Below are positions 50,993 to 59,362 of a DNA stretch of 64,000 nucleotides, piece by piece. Source of the DNA: Rubricella aquisinus. GTDB taxonomy: Bacteria; Pseudomonadota; Alphaproteobacteria; Rhodobacterales; Rhodobacteraceae. The stretch's first letter is position 1. Every line of letters starts with the position of its first letter. The DNA is taken from assembly GCF_014199445.1 (NCBI RefSeq), contig NZ_JACIJS010000008.1:1-64000 (forward strand), written 5' to 3'. The translations under genes and the position numbers were made by a program. The notes beneath the pieces were generated by a model. It saw nothing but the letters and a program-made list of their open reading frames with translations, was not told the DNA's origin and ran no database searches.

Positions 50993-52072
50993 TTACTGTT
51001 TCACGCCGCCCAAAACGCCGGAGAAGACATAGTCGCGGTTGGCCCCGTTGATATTGGCCGTCCCCTCGATAAAGAGGCCCGCCGCCGCATTCTTGGCCGC
51101 ATCCCCAAAGAAGCCGCCGACAACCTCGCTTGAGGCGACGTTGCCTACCGTGTTGCCTGCGTTGTCCACAAGCGCCGCTGTCCCGGTGAAGCCATTGCCC
51201 GCGATATTGGTCGTGATGTTCATGCCGGTGATCTGGTTGTTGAGGACCACGTTGTTCTGTGCGGCGGTGTTGCCGTTGAACGTCGCGCCAGTGATCCCCC
51301 CGGTCATGGTCCCGGCGGCGAAATCAGCGGTCATGCTGACCGTGCCATTGCGCAGGCCGATATCGCGGATCGTGCCGCCATCATTATAGCCGGACGTGCC
51401 GCCCTCAAAGAAGCCGGTATAGGTGGCCTGCCCTGCGGCGGGCATGTTCGCGGTCGCGTTGCCGATATACCCAACGCCATAGATCGCGGCATTGCCACCA
51501 TTGGTGCCCGAGCGGTAGCGGATCGTTGTCACATCCGACAGCGACACCTGATTCTGGAACACGTTGTTCTGGAAATTGTTATAGACCCCAACAGCACTGA
51601 CAGCGGCGTTGAGCGTCGTGACCTGCGGATCGCCATAATTGCCATTCTCGAAATACACGGTGCCCGTGGCATTGGCGATCGGGTTGATCACGCCACCCCC
51701 CTGAAGGTTTGCGCCCGGTGTGGCGGTGATCAGTGCTGCACGCTGCGCACCTTGGCCGCCAAGTTGACCGACAAAGGTGCGATCGGTTCCGTTCGGATCG
51801 GTCACCGCCTGCCCGGTCAGTGCGATGCCGCCCGCCGCCGATGTATCCGTGGACCGCACACCGCGCAGCGGCGTGGTGAAGGTGATCCCGTTCTGGCCGT
51901 TGGTCCCCGTCACCTGCGAAGCAAACTGCCGGGCGATCATGCGGCCGTTGACATTAACCGGCAGCGTTCCGGCAGCCGTCGTGCCACCTGCCGCCGTGGT
52001 TCCCCCGCTCGTCCCACAGGCCGTAAGAAAGGGAAGGCAGACAGCCATAATGGCCAGTGATTTCAAGTGCAT
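50993..52072 (-). CDS. TbpB-like lipoprotein, probable Slam client
   Basis: 359-residue lipoprotein: the lipobox LTAC places the lipidated Cys at residue 19. A Thr/Gly/Ala-rich linker follows, then Asn/Gly/Thr-rich beta structure, and the C-terminal EVVGGFFGDAAKNAAAGLF is the barrel motif of transferrin-binding protein B-like handle domains. The adjacent Slam-like gene supports surface display. Ligand is unknown; iron or haem acquisition is only an analogy, since no TonB-dependent receptor is seen here. Confidence 0.8.
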   Translation of the reverse strand: MHLKSLAIMAVCLPFLTACGTSGGTTAAGGTTAAGTLPVNVNGRMIARQFASQVTGTNGQNGITFTTPLRGVRSTDTSAAGGIALTGQAVTDPNGTDRTFVGQLGGQGAQRAALITATPGANLQGGGVINPIANATGTVYFENGNYGDPQVTTLNAAVSAVGVYNNFQNNVFQNQVSLSDVTTIRYRSGTNGGNAAIYGVGYIGNATANMPAAGQATYTGFFEGGTSGYNDGGTIRDIGLRNGTVSMTADFAAGTMTGGITGATFNGNTAAQNNVVLNNQITGMNITTNIAGNGFTGTAALVDNAGNTVGNVASSEVVGGFFGDAAKNAAAGLFIEGTANINGANRDYVFSGVLGGVKQ

Positions 52073-52167
52073 CGTGTACTCCCGAATGCTGTCAAATTAC
52101 TCGAGAGGATCGTCACGAATTCTAATGCTGCGCGCTTCACCCCCTAGGGTGAAACGCGGGTTTTATT

Positions 52168-53385
52168 TCAGAAAAACGCCTGAAGCCCGGTTTGCGCACG
52201 GCCCAAAATCAGCGCATGCACGTCATGCGTGCCTTCGTAGGTGTTCACAGTTTCAAGGTTCTGCGCGTGGCGCATGACATGGTATTCCGCCATGATCCCG
52301 TTGCCACCATGCATGTCGCGCGCGTGCCGCGCGATATCGAGCGCCTTGCCGCAATTGTTGCGCTTGATCAGCGAAATGATCTCAGGCGCGCAGGTGCCCG
52401 CATCCATCATCCGGCCCGCCTGCAAACTGCCCTGAAGGCCAAGGGCGATTTCGGTCTGCATATCCGCGAGCTTTTTCTGGAACAGTTGGGTCTGTGCGAG
52501 CGGGCGGTTGAACTGCCGCCGCTCCAGCCCGTAATCGCGCGCGCGGTGCCAGCAATCCTCCGCAGCACCCATCACACCCCAAGAGATGCCATAGCGCGCC
52601 CGGTTAAGGCAACCGAACGGCCCCTTGAGCCCCTCGACACCGGGCAACAGCGCGTCCTCTCCCACTTCGACACCATCCATCACGATCTCCCCCGTGATGG
52701 AGGCGCGCAGGGACAGTTTGCCGCCGATTTTGGGCGCGGACAGCCCCGCCATGCCCTTCTCCAGCACGAAACCGCGGATTTTGCCGTCATGGGCGTCGGA
52801 TTTGGCCCAGATCACGAACACATCCGCGATGGGCGCGTTGGAAATCCACATCTTGGCCCCGGTGATGCGGTAGCCCGTCGCGGTTTTCTCAGCGCGGGTT
52901 TTCATGCCCGCAGGATCGGACCCGGCCTCAGGCTCTGTCAGGCCGAAACAGCCGATCAGCGTGCCCGCCGCCAAACCGGGCAGGTATTTCTGCCGCTGCT
53001 CCTCTGACCCATAGGCATGGATCGGATACATCACGAGCGAGGATTGCACGGACATCATGGAGCGATAGCCGCTGTCCACCCGCTCCACTTCCCGCGCGAC
53101 GAGGCCGTAGGCCACATATCCCGCGCCAAGCCCGCCATACGCCTCTGGGATCGTGGCGCCCAAAAGGCCCATCTCCCCCATCTCCGCGAACACTTCAGGC
53201 GCGGTCGTCTCATTGAGATACGCGTCTGTCACGCGCGGGGCGAGGTTGGCTTGCGCATAGGTGCGCGCGCTTTCCGCGATCATCCGCTCTTCTTCGGACA
53301 ACTGATCGGTCAGGCGGAACGGATCGGCCCAATCGAATGCAGCGAGGGAGGGGCCGTGGCCCTGATGGCTTCCGTCTGGCATCAC
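52168..53385 (-). CDS. gcdH: Glutaryl-CoA dehydrogenase
   Basis: FAD enzyme that oxidatively decarboxylates glutaryl-CoA to crotonyl-CoA in lysine and tryptophan breakdown. The 405-residue protein shows the acyl-CoA dehydrogenase fold with [29 protein letters not shown] and, diagnostic for this branch, [19 protein letters not shown] followed by [17 protein letters not shown] with the catalytic Glu. It ends the minus-strand run that begins with mmsA; it overlaps mmsB by four bases (53382-53385). Confidence 0.92.
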   Translation of the reverse strand: MMPDGSHQGHGPSLAAFDWADPFRLTDQLSEEERMIAESARTYAQANLAPRVTDAYLNETTAPEVFAEMGEMGLLGATIPEAYGGLGAGYVAYGLVAREVERVDSGYRSMMSVQSSLVMYPIHAYGSEEQRQKYLPGLAAGTLIGCFGLTEPEAGSDPAGMKTRAEKTATGYRITGAKMWISNAPIADVFVIWAKSDAHDGKIRGFVLEKGMAGLSAPKIGGKLSLRASITGEIVMDGVEVGEDALLPGVEGLKGPFGCLNRARYGISWGVMGAAEDCWHRARDYGLERRQFNRPLAQTQLFQKKLADMQTEIALGLQGSLQAGRMMDAGTCAPEIISLIKRNNCGKALDIARHARDMHGGNGIMAEYHVMRHAQNLETVNTYEGTHDVHALILGRAQTGLQAFF

Positions 53386-54257
53386 ATGTCCTTTCGGGTC
53401 ATTTTGGCAAGAAGCGGCAAAACGGCAGAGAAATCCATTCCCTTACCATCCCCGCTGACAAACGCATCGTAGAACGCGGTCGCGTGCGCGCCAAGGGGGG
53501 TCGCGGCGTCAGCGGCTTCTGCGGCCTGTTGGCTGAGGCGCAAATCCTTGAGCATCAGTTCCGCCGCGAAACCGGGTTTGTAGTCATTATCCGCAGGCGA
53601 TGTGGGGCCAACACCCGGTGCGGGGCAATAGGCGTTCATCGTCCATGAATAGCCCGAGGACGTGCTGACCACATCAAACATCTTTTGCCGATCAAGCCCC
53701 AGCTTATCGGCGAGGGCGAATGCCTCACAGGTGCCGATCATGGTGATGCCAAGGATCATGTTGTTGCAGATTTTGGCCGCCTGACCCGCGCCCGCGTCAC
53801 CGCAATGCACCGCCTTTTGGCCCATGATGTCGAACAGGGGCACGGCCTTGGCGAACGCATCGTCTGAGCCGCCTGCCATGAATGTGAGCGTACCGCCCGC
53901 CGCACCGCCAATGCCGCCCGACACGGGCGCATCAACAAACAAAAGGCCCGCATCCGCCGCCTGATCCGCCACCGCGCGCGCGCTTTCCACATCCACGGTG
54001 GAGCAGTCGATCAGCACCGCACCGGGGGCCATCGCGGGGATCAGCTCAGCCGCGACCGCGCGCAGAATGTCGCCATTGGGCAGCATGGTGATCACGGCAT
54101 CCGCACCTGCCGCGGCCTCTGGCCCGCTGGCGGCCACGGTACAGCCCTCTGCCGTGGTGCCTGCCACGTCGAACCCGGTTACGTCATGCCCGGCTGCGGC
54201 GAGGTTCTTCGCCATCGGCGCGCCCATATTGCCGAGGCCGATAAATCCGATTTTCAT
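53382..54257 (-). CDS. mmsB: 3-hydroxyisobutyrate dehydrogenase
   Basis: NAD-dependent oxidation of 3-hydroxyisobutyrate to methylmalonate semialdehyde in valine catabolism. The 291-residue protein has [17 protein letters not shown] at the start, the substrate loop [16 protein letters not shown], the catalytic Lys in [14 protein letters not shown] near residue 168, and [17 protein letters not shown] near the C-terminus. It lies between the hydrolase gene (20-bp gap) and gcdH (4-bp overlap). Confidence 0.95.
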   Translation of the reverse strand: MKIGFIGLGNMGAPMAKNLAAAGHDVTGFDVAGTTAEGCTVAASGPEAAAGADAVITMLPNGDILRAVAAELIPAMAPGAVLIDCSTVDVESARAVADQAADAGLLFVDAPVSGGIGGAAGGTLTFMAGGSDDAFAKAVPLFDIMGQKAVHCGDAGAGQAAKICNNMILGITMIGTCEAFALADKLGLDRQKMFDVVSTSSGYSWTMNAYCPAPGVGPTSPADNDYKPGFAAELMLKDLRLSQQAAEAADAATPLGAHATAFYDAFVSGDGKGMDFSAVLPLLAKMTRKDM

Positions 54258-54276
54258 GTCTCTCTCCCCGTCTGCG

Positions 54277-55305
54277 TTATAAGTCTAACTCATCCGCCCC
54301 GAGCCGCATCAGCATCTGGGACACACGGTATTGCGGCAGCGCCTCCAGCGTGGGCGTGGCCCATTGCGGATTGCGGTCCTTGTCGATCACGGCGGCGCGC
54401 ACGCCTTCCAAAAATTCGCCATGCTCCATGCAGCGGGCGGTGAAGCGGTATTCCAGCGCCAGCACCTCCTCGATCCGCGTCAGGGGGCGGGCGCGGTGGA
54501 TCACTTCGACCGCGCAGGCGACGGAGAGGGGGCAATTGCGGCGGATCGCTTTCAGCGCCTTTTCGGTCCACTCGGTCGGTTCATGCTCCAAGAGGCGGAC
54601 GATATCCATCGCCGTCTCCCCTGCGAAATACTGGTCGATCTGCGCCTGTTCTGCGGCAAGCGGGCTGTCGGGTTTGGGCGCGCTGAAATCCTCGATCACC
54701 GCGATATCCCCGGAAAGCAGTGCTGTTTTCAGCGGCTCCCACTGGTCAGGGGTGACATAGGTGTCGGCAAAGCCCGCATAGATTGCATCCCCCGGCCCCA
54801 TTCGTGTCGCCGTGGTGCCAAGGTATTCGCCCAGCCGCCCCGGCCCGCAGGCAAGCAGCAGCGATCCGCCCACATCCGGGATCAGGCCGATGCCGCATTC
54901 GGGCATGGCGACCTGCGTGCTGTCCGTCACGATCCGGTGCGAGCCGAGCGCAGAAATCCCCACGCCACCGCCCATGACAAAGCCATGCATGAACGCAACG
55001 AAAGGTTTGGGGTAATTCCAGATGAGCGCATTGAGGCGATATTCATCGGACCAGAACGTCTTGCCATAGCTGAAATCACCCGCCCGGCCCGTGTCATAAA
55101 GGTGCTGAATGTCGCCGCCCGCGCAGAACGCGCGCTCTCCCACCGCGTCGATCATCACAAGCTTCACTGCCGGGTCCGTTGCCCACTCGCGTAGCTGTGT
55201 CTCGATCCTGAGCGCTTGTTCATGGGTCAGCGCATTGAGCGCATCGGGGCGGTTCAGGGTGATCCGGCCCGCATGGCCTTCGATACGGAGGTTGAGGTCA
55301 GTCAT
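54277..55305 (-). CDS. 3-hydroxyisobutyryl-CoA hydrolase (enoyl-CoA hydratase family)
   Basis: Releases free 3-hydroxyisobutyrate from its CoA ester, a step unique to valine degradation. The 342 residues follow the crotonase fold, but the longer C-terminal part and FCAGGDIQHLYDTGR, HGFVMGGGVGISALGSHRI, and MPECGIGLIPDVGGS identify the hydrolase subgroup. Context within the valine cluster agrees. A hydratase function is less likely because of the length (about 260 for plain hydratases). Confidence 0.9.
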   Translation of the reverse strand: MTDLNLRIEGHAGRITLNRPDALNALTHEQALRIETQLREWATDPAVKLVMIDAVGERAFCAGGDIQHLYDTGRAGDFSYGKTFWSDEYRLNALIWNYPKPFVAFMHGFVMGGGVGISALGSHRIVTDSTQVAMPECGIGLIPDVGGSLLLACGPGRLGEYLGTTATRMGPGDAIYAGFADTYVTPDQWEPLKTALLSGDIAVIEDFSAPKPDSPLAAEQAQIDQYFAGETAMDIVRLLEHEPTEWTEKALKAIRRNCPLSVACAVEVIHRARPLTRIEEVLALEYRFTARCMEHGEFLEGVRAAVIDKDRNPQWATPTLEALPQYRVSQMLMRLGADELDL

Positions 55306-55361
55306 TCATAGTGCTCCAAACAATAGGCCAGCGCCCATCCCGGCAGAATAGCACGGCACGC

Positions 55362-56510
55362 TCACCCATTCCCCCGATCACTCAGCAATTTGCGCGCGAT
55401 GATGACGCGCATGATCTCATTCGTGCCTTCGAGGATCTGGTGCACGCGCAGGTCGCGCACCACCTTTTCGATCCCGTAATCGGCAAGGTAGCCATAACCG
55501 CCATGAAGTTGCAGGCAGCCATTTGCCACATCGAACGCGCGGTCCGTCACCAGCCGCTTGGCCATCGCGCAGAACTGGGTCGCATCAAGGGATTTCTGGT
55601 CGAGCTTCCATGCCGCCTGGTGCAGAAAGATGCGGGCCGATTGCATGTCCGTCTCCATATCGGCAAGGCGGAATTGCAGCGCCTGAAACTGGTCAATCGC
55701 GGTGCCGAAGGCTTTGCGTTCTCCCATATAGGTCAGCGTGCGCGTCAGCGCGCCTTGCGCGCCCCCAAGCGAACAGGCCGCGATGTTGAGCCGCCCGCCA
55801 TCAAGCCCCGCCATGGCGTATTTGAAACCGTCGCCCTCCGTCCCGATCAGGTAGCGCGCGGGCACGCGGCATCCGTCGAACTGGACCTGCGCGGTGGGCT
55901 GCGCTTTCCATCCCATCTTGCGCTCTTGCCCGCCAAAGCTGAGGCCCGGCGCGTCCTTCGGCACAAGGATGGTGGAGATGCCTTTCGGCCCCTCCCCGCC
56001 CGTGCGGCACATCACGACATACCAGTCGGAATAATCCCCGCCGGAGATGAACGCCTTGGTTCCATCAAGGACATATTCGTCCCCATCGCGCACCGCGCGG
56101 GTTTTGAGCGCTGCGGCGTCCGATCCGCTGCCCGGCTCCGTCAGGCAATAGCTTGCGATCGTGTCAAAGGAGGCAAGACCCGGCAGCACCTCCGCCTTGA
56201 GGTCATCACTGCCCCAGCGGTCGATCATCCAGACACACATATTGTGGATAGAGATAAAAGCCGCGACGCTGGGATCACCGAGCGACAACCCCTCAAAGAT
56301 CAGCGCGGCATCAAGGCGGCCAAGCCCGGTGCCGTATTCCTCCCCGGCATAGATCGCGCCCATGCCCAGCGCGCCGACCTCAGACAAAAGATCACGGGGA
56401 ATGCCCGTCTCCTCCATCCCGTCGGCCATGGGGGCGAGCCTGTCGCGCCCGAAATCGGCGGCCATGTCGCGGATGGCCTCCTGCTCGTCACTCAGTGCGA
56501 AATCCATCAT
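55362..56510 (-). CDS. Acyl-CoA dehydrogenase, probable isobutyryl-CoA dehydrogenase
   Basis: FAD-dependent oxidation of isobutyryl-CoA to methacrylyl-CoA, an early step of valine breakdown. The 382-residue protein has CLTEPGSGSDAAALKTRA, a KAFISGGDYSDWYVV loop, and a C-terminal catalytic Glu in LEGTNEIMRVIIARKLL. General short-branched-chain acyl-CoA dehydrogenase activity is the safe reading; neighbours mmsA, the hydrolase and mmsB point to isobutyryl-CoA. It is 99 bases downstream of mmsA. Confidence 0.88.
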   Translation of the reverse strand: MMDFALSDEQEAIRDMAADFGRDRLAPMADGMEETGIPRDLLSEVGALGMGAIYAGEEYGTGLGRLDAALIFEGLSLGDPSVAAFISIHNMCVWMIDRWGSDDLKAEVLPGLASFDTIASYCLTEPGSGSDAAALKTRAVRDGDEYVLDGTKAFISGGDYSDWYVVMCRTGGEGPKGISTILVPKDAPGLSFGGQERKMGWKAQPTAQVQFDGCRVPARYLIGTEGDGFKYAMAGLDGGRLNIAACSLGGAQGALTRTLTYMGERKAFGTAIDQFQALQFRLADMETDMQSARIFLHQAAWKLDQKSLDATQFCAMAKRLVTDRAFDVANGCLQLHGGYGYLADYGIEKVVRDLRVHQILEGTNEIMRVIIARKLLSDRGNG

Positions 56511-56609
56511 GCTCTCCTCACGCTGGTCCGGCAGAGGCCGGAACCTCCACCGGGATTGCTGCGGTGTCAGAGGCTCCGGCCTGCGCCGGAGCAGCGGCCA
56601 AAGGTGGGC

Positions 56610-58109
56610 TTACTTCATCACCGGGATGGAGAATTCGGCCCCATCCTTGATCCCCGACGGCCAGCGGGACGTCACCGTCTTGGTCTTGGTATAGAAGCGG
56701 AACGCGTCCGGCCCGTGCTGATTGAGATCGCCAAAGGCCGATTTCTTCCACCCGCCGAAGGTGTGATAGGCAAGCGGCACCGGGATCGGCACGTTGATCC
56801 CGACCATGCCGACATTCACTCGGTTGGCAAAATCACGCGCCGCGTCCCCGTCACGGGTGAAGATCGCGGTGCCGTTGCCATACTCATGATCCATTGCATA
56901 GCCGAGCGCCTCCTCATAAGTTTGCGCGCGCACGGTGGACAGGACAGGGCCAAAGATTTCCTGTGTGTAGATGTCCATATCGGTGGTCACATTGTCGAAC
57001 AGGCACGGCCCGACATAGAACCCCTCCTCATAACCTTGCAGTTTGAAATCGCGACCATCGACGACGAGCTTTGCGCCCTCTTCGACCCCGCGATCAATCA
57101 GGCCGCGCACGCGACGCTCCGCATCGCCCGTCACAAGCGGGCCGTAATCCACATCATCGCCTGCGGTATAGGGGCCGACCTTGAGCGCCTCCACTTTCGG
57201 GATCAGCTTTTCGATCAGGCGGTCGGCGGTCTCATCCCCCACCGGCACGGCGACGGAAATGGCCATGCACCGCTCCCCGGCAGCGCCGTAGCCTGCCCCG
57301 ATCAGCGCGTCTGCCGCCTGATCCAGATCGGCATCGGGCATGATGATCATGTGGTTTTTCGCGCCACCAAAGCACTGCACGCGCTTGCCGTTGGCACAGC
57401 CCCGCTCATAAATATAGGCGGCAATCGGGGTGGAGCCGACGAAACCGACCCCGGAGATATCCTCGTGATCGAGGATCGCATCGACCGATTCCTTGTCCCC
57501 ATTCACGACCTGAAGGATGCCATCGGGCAGCCCGGCTTCCTGCATCAATTCAGCCAGCATCAGCGGTACGGACGGATCCCGCTCCGACGGTTTGAGGATA
57601 AAGGCATTGCCGCACACGATCGCCGGGCAGAATTTCCACATCGGGATCATCGCGGGGAAGTTGAACGGGGTGATCCCCGCCGCGATGCCTACGGGCTGCT
57701 TCATCGAATAGATGTCGATGCCCGGCCCCGCGCCATCGGTGTATTCCCCTTTGAGAAGATGCGGCGCGCCGATGCAGAATTCCGCGACCTCAAGGCCACG
57801 GATCACGTCGCCCTTCGCATCGGGGATCGTCTTTCCATGCTCACGCGAAAGCGCCTCTGCGAGTTTGTCCATATCCCGGTGCAACAGGCGGACGAATTCC
57901 ATCAGCACCCGCGCGCGGCGCTGCGGGTTGGTCGCGGCCCATGCGGGCTGCGCGGCCTTCGCGCCAGCGACGGCTGCGTCCATCTCCGCAGCATTGGCGA
58001 GCGGCACTTGCGCCTGCACCTCCCCGGTTGCGGGGTTGTAGACATCCGCGAACCGGCCGGAAGTGCCCGCAACGCGCTTGCCGTCGATGAAATGCCAAAG
58101 CTGTTCCAT
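56610..58109 (-). CDS. mmsA: Methylmalonate-semialdehyde dehydrogenase (CoA-acylating)
   Basis: Converts methylmalonate semialdehyde to propionyl-CoA, and malonate semialdehyde to acetyl-CoA, with NAD+ and CoA. The 499-residue aldehyde dehydrogenase shows GITPFNFPAMIPMWKFCPAI, the catalytic Cys about 281 in GAAGERCMAIS, and the C-terminal GWKKSAFGDLNQHG typical of MmsA. It heads the valine operon, divergent from a LysR-type regulator with repeated TTTGC(A) motifs in the gap. It also could finish the beta-alanine branch of the pyrimidine pathway in this window. Confidence 0.95.
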   Translation of the reverse strand: MEQLWHFIDGKRVAGTSGRFADVYNPATGEVQAQVPLANAAEMDAAVAGAKAAQPAWAATNPQRRARVLMEFVRLLHRDMDKLAEALSREHGKTIPDAKGDVIRGLEVAEFCIGAPHLLKGEYTDGAGPGIDIYSMKQPVGIAAGITPFNFPAMIPMWKFCPAIVCGNAFILKPSERDPSVPLMLAELMQEAGLPDGILQVVNGDKESVDAILDHEDISGVGFVGSTPIAAYIYERGCANGKRVQCFGGAKNHMIIMPDADLDQAADALIGAGYGAAGERCMAISVAVPVGDETADRLIEKLIPKVEALKVGPYTAGDDVDYGPLVTGDAERRVRGLIDRGVEEGAKLVVDGRDFKLQGYEEGFYVGPCLFDNVTTDMDIYTQEIFGPVLSTVRAQTYEEALGYAMDHEYGNGTAIFTRDGDAARDFANRVNVGMVGINVPIPVPLAYHTFGGWKKSAFGDLNQHGPDAFRFYTKTKTVTSRWPSGIKDGAEFSIPVMK

Positions 58110-58158
58110 GGAATGGTCTCCTCAACCTGAATTATGTTTGGCCGCATCCTACCCTTGC

Positions 58159-58216
58159 GCATTTGCAGAGTGGAGAGGTAATTTGCCAAAGTAATCCTGC
58201 ATTTTTGCAAAGTGGA
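58159..58216. promoter_or_regulatory. Repeated TTTGC-AGTGG motifs in the mmsA-lysR divergent region
   Basis: GCATTTGCAGAGTGGA at 58159-58174 is repeated with small changes at 58199-58216 (GCATTTTTGCAAAGTGGA), and a related TTTGCCAAAGT lies between them. Direct repeats 40 bases apart in a LysR divergent promoter are the expected place for the regulator to bind. Confidence 0.5.
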
Positions 58217-59104
58217 ATGGCGATGCGCTGGGATGATCTGAGGGTGTTTCTGGAGGTCGCGCGGCAGGGTCAGCTTTTGTCCGCCGCACGCGCGCTTGGC
58301 ATGGATGCGGCCACGGTCGGTCGGCGGATTGCGGCGCTGGAACAGGCGCTGGACGCAAAGCTGTTTGACCGCTCCCCCAAGGGCTATGCGCTGACGGAGG
58401 CCGGGCGGCGCCTGCTTGATCCGGCGAGCCATATGCAGACCGCCGCCCTGCGCGCCGGGCAATCCGTCGGCGGCAGTGATGAGCAATTGTCGGGCACGGT
58501 GCGGATCGGTGCGCCCGAAGGGGTCGCGACCTATATCCTTGCACAGGCCTGCGCCCGATTGGCGGAGAGCAATCCTGACCTGCGGATCGAATTGGTCGCC
58601 CTGCCGCGCGTGTTCTCCCTCAGCCAGCGGGAGGCGGATTTGGCCGTTTCCGTTTCGCCACCCAATGCGGGGCGGTTGCGGGTGCAGCGTGTGGCGGATT
58701 ACGGATTGCACCTTTATGCCACGCCGGAGATTGCGGCCCGCATCCGCACCCTTGATGATCTGCGGCACGAGCGGATGGTCGGCTATATCTCTGACATGAT
58801 TTTCGACAAGGAGTTGGACTATCTGCCGCTGATCGCGCCCGATCTGGTGCCGCAACTGACCTCAACCTCCATCGCCGTGCAGCAACGATGGGCGCTCGCG
58901 GGGGCGGGAGTTGGTGTTTTGCATGATTTTGCCGTGCGGGACGAGGCGCGGCTGGTGCGCGTGCTGCCCGAGCAGGTGAGCTTTACCCGCTCATTCTATC
59001 TGATCCGGCATGAGGACAATCTGCGGGTCCATCGGATCAGTCGTGCGGCGGATATCCTGACAGAAACCATTCGGCGGGAACTTCGCGGGAGGGACAGACT
59101 CTGA
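58217..59104 (+). CDS. LysR-family transcriptional regulator
   Basis: 295-residue regulator with an N-terminal winged helix (RWDDLRVFLEVARQGQLLSA ARALGMDAATVGRRIAALEQAL, about 4-60) and a C-terminal effector-binding domain. The ATG at 58217 is chosen; an ATG two codons later at 58223 is equally possible. It is divergent from mmsA with candidate direct-repeat sites in the 107-bp gap, so control of the valine genes is inferred. A 12-bp inverted repeat begins at its stop codon. Confidence 0.88.
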   Translation: MAMRWDDLRVFLEVARQGQLLSAARALGMDAATVGRRIAALEQALDAKLFDRSPKGYALTEAGRRLLDPASHMQTAALRAGQSVGGSDEQLSGTVRIGAPEGVATYILAQACARLAESNPDLRIELVALPRVFSLSQREADLAVSVSPPNAGRLRVQRVADYGLHLYATPEIAARIRTLDDLRHERMVGYISDMIFDKELDYLPLIAPDLVPQLTSTSIAVQQRWALAGAGVGVLHDFAVRDEARLVRVLPEQVSFTRSFYLIRHEDNLRVHRISRAADILTETIRRELRGRDRL

Positions 59105-59165
59105 AGTGTTGGCCTGCTCGGTATGGGCCACCCATCCCAGCCTCACGCAGGGACCAACACTTCAG
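59101..59165. other. 12-bp inverted repeat across the LysR stop codon
   Basis: CTGAAGTGTTGG at 59101-59112 and CCAACACTTCAG at 59154-59165 are perfect complements around 41 bases. The first arm includes the TGA stop. No U tract follows. A smaller ACGAC-TTT-GTCGT hairpin follows directly. The rest of the 258-bp gap to the RTX gene shows no gene. Confidence 0.6.
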
Positions 59166-59362
59166 GGACGACTTTGTCGTGACGGGCTTTGCCCATCCTG
59201 TCCTGAACCGTTGGCACCTCCTGTGCCGGTTCGATTGGGCGACGCGGCCTCGCTTTATCCCACCTCGCGCCTCGCCCGATGCTGTTACAACGAGCCGTGT
59301 TTCAGATTGGTTCCGCGGTCCCGAATGAAAACGCAGCGCATGGTTAGCATCTGCTTAACGCG

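Noticed and set aside
55311-58130. A 2.8-kb open frame on the plus strand opposite the valine genes
   Set aside because: It lies antisense to three genes with clear catalytic motifs. High-GC codon bias commonly opens such frames, and its translation is rich in His/Arg/Gln without any family pattern.
59105-59362. tRNA or small-RNA gene in the gap after the LysR regulator
   Set aside because: The inverted repeats do not form a cloverleaf, and no promoter or U-tract terminator was visible.
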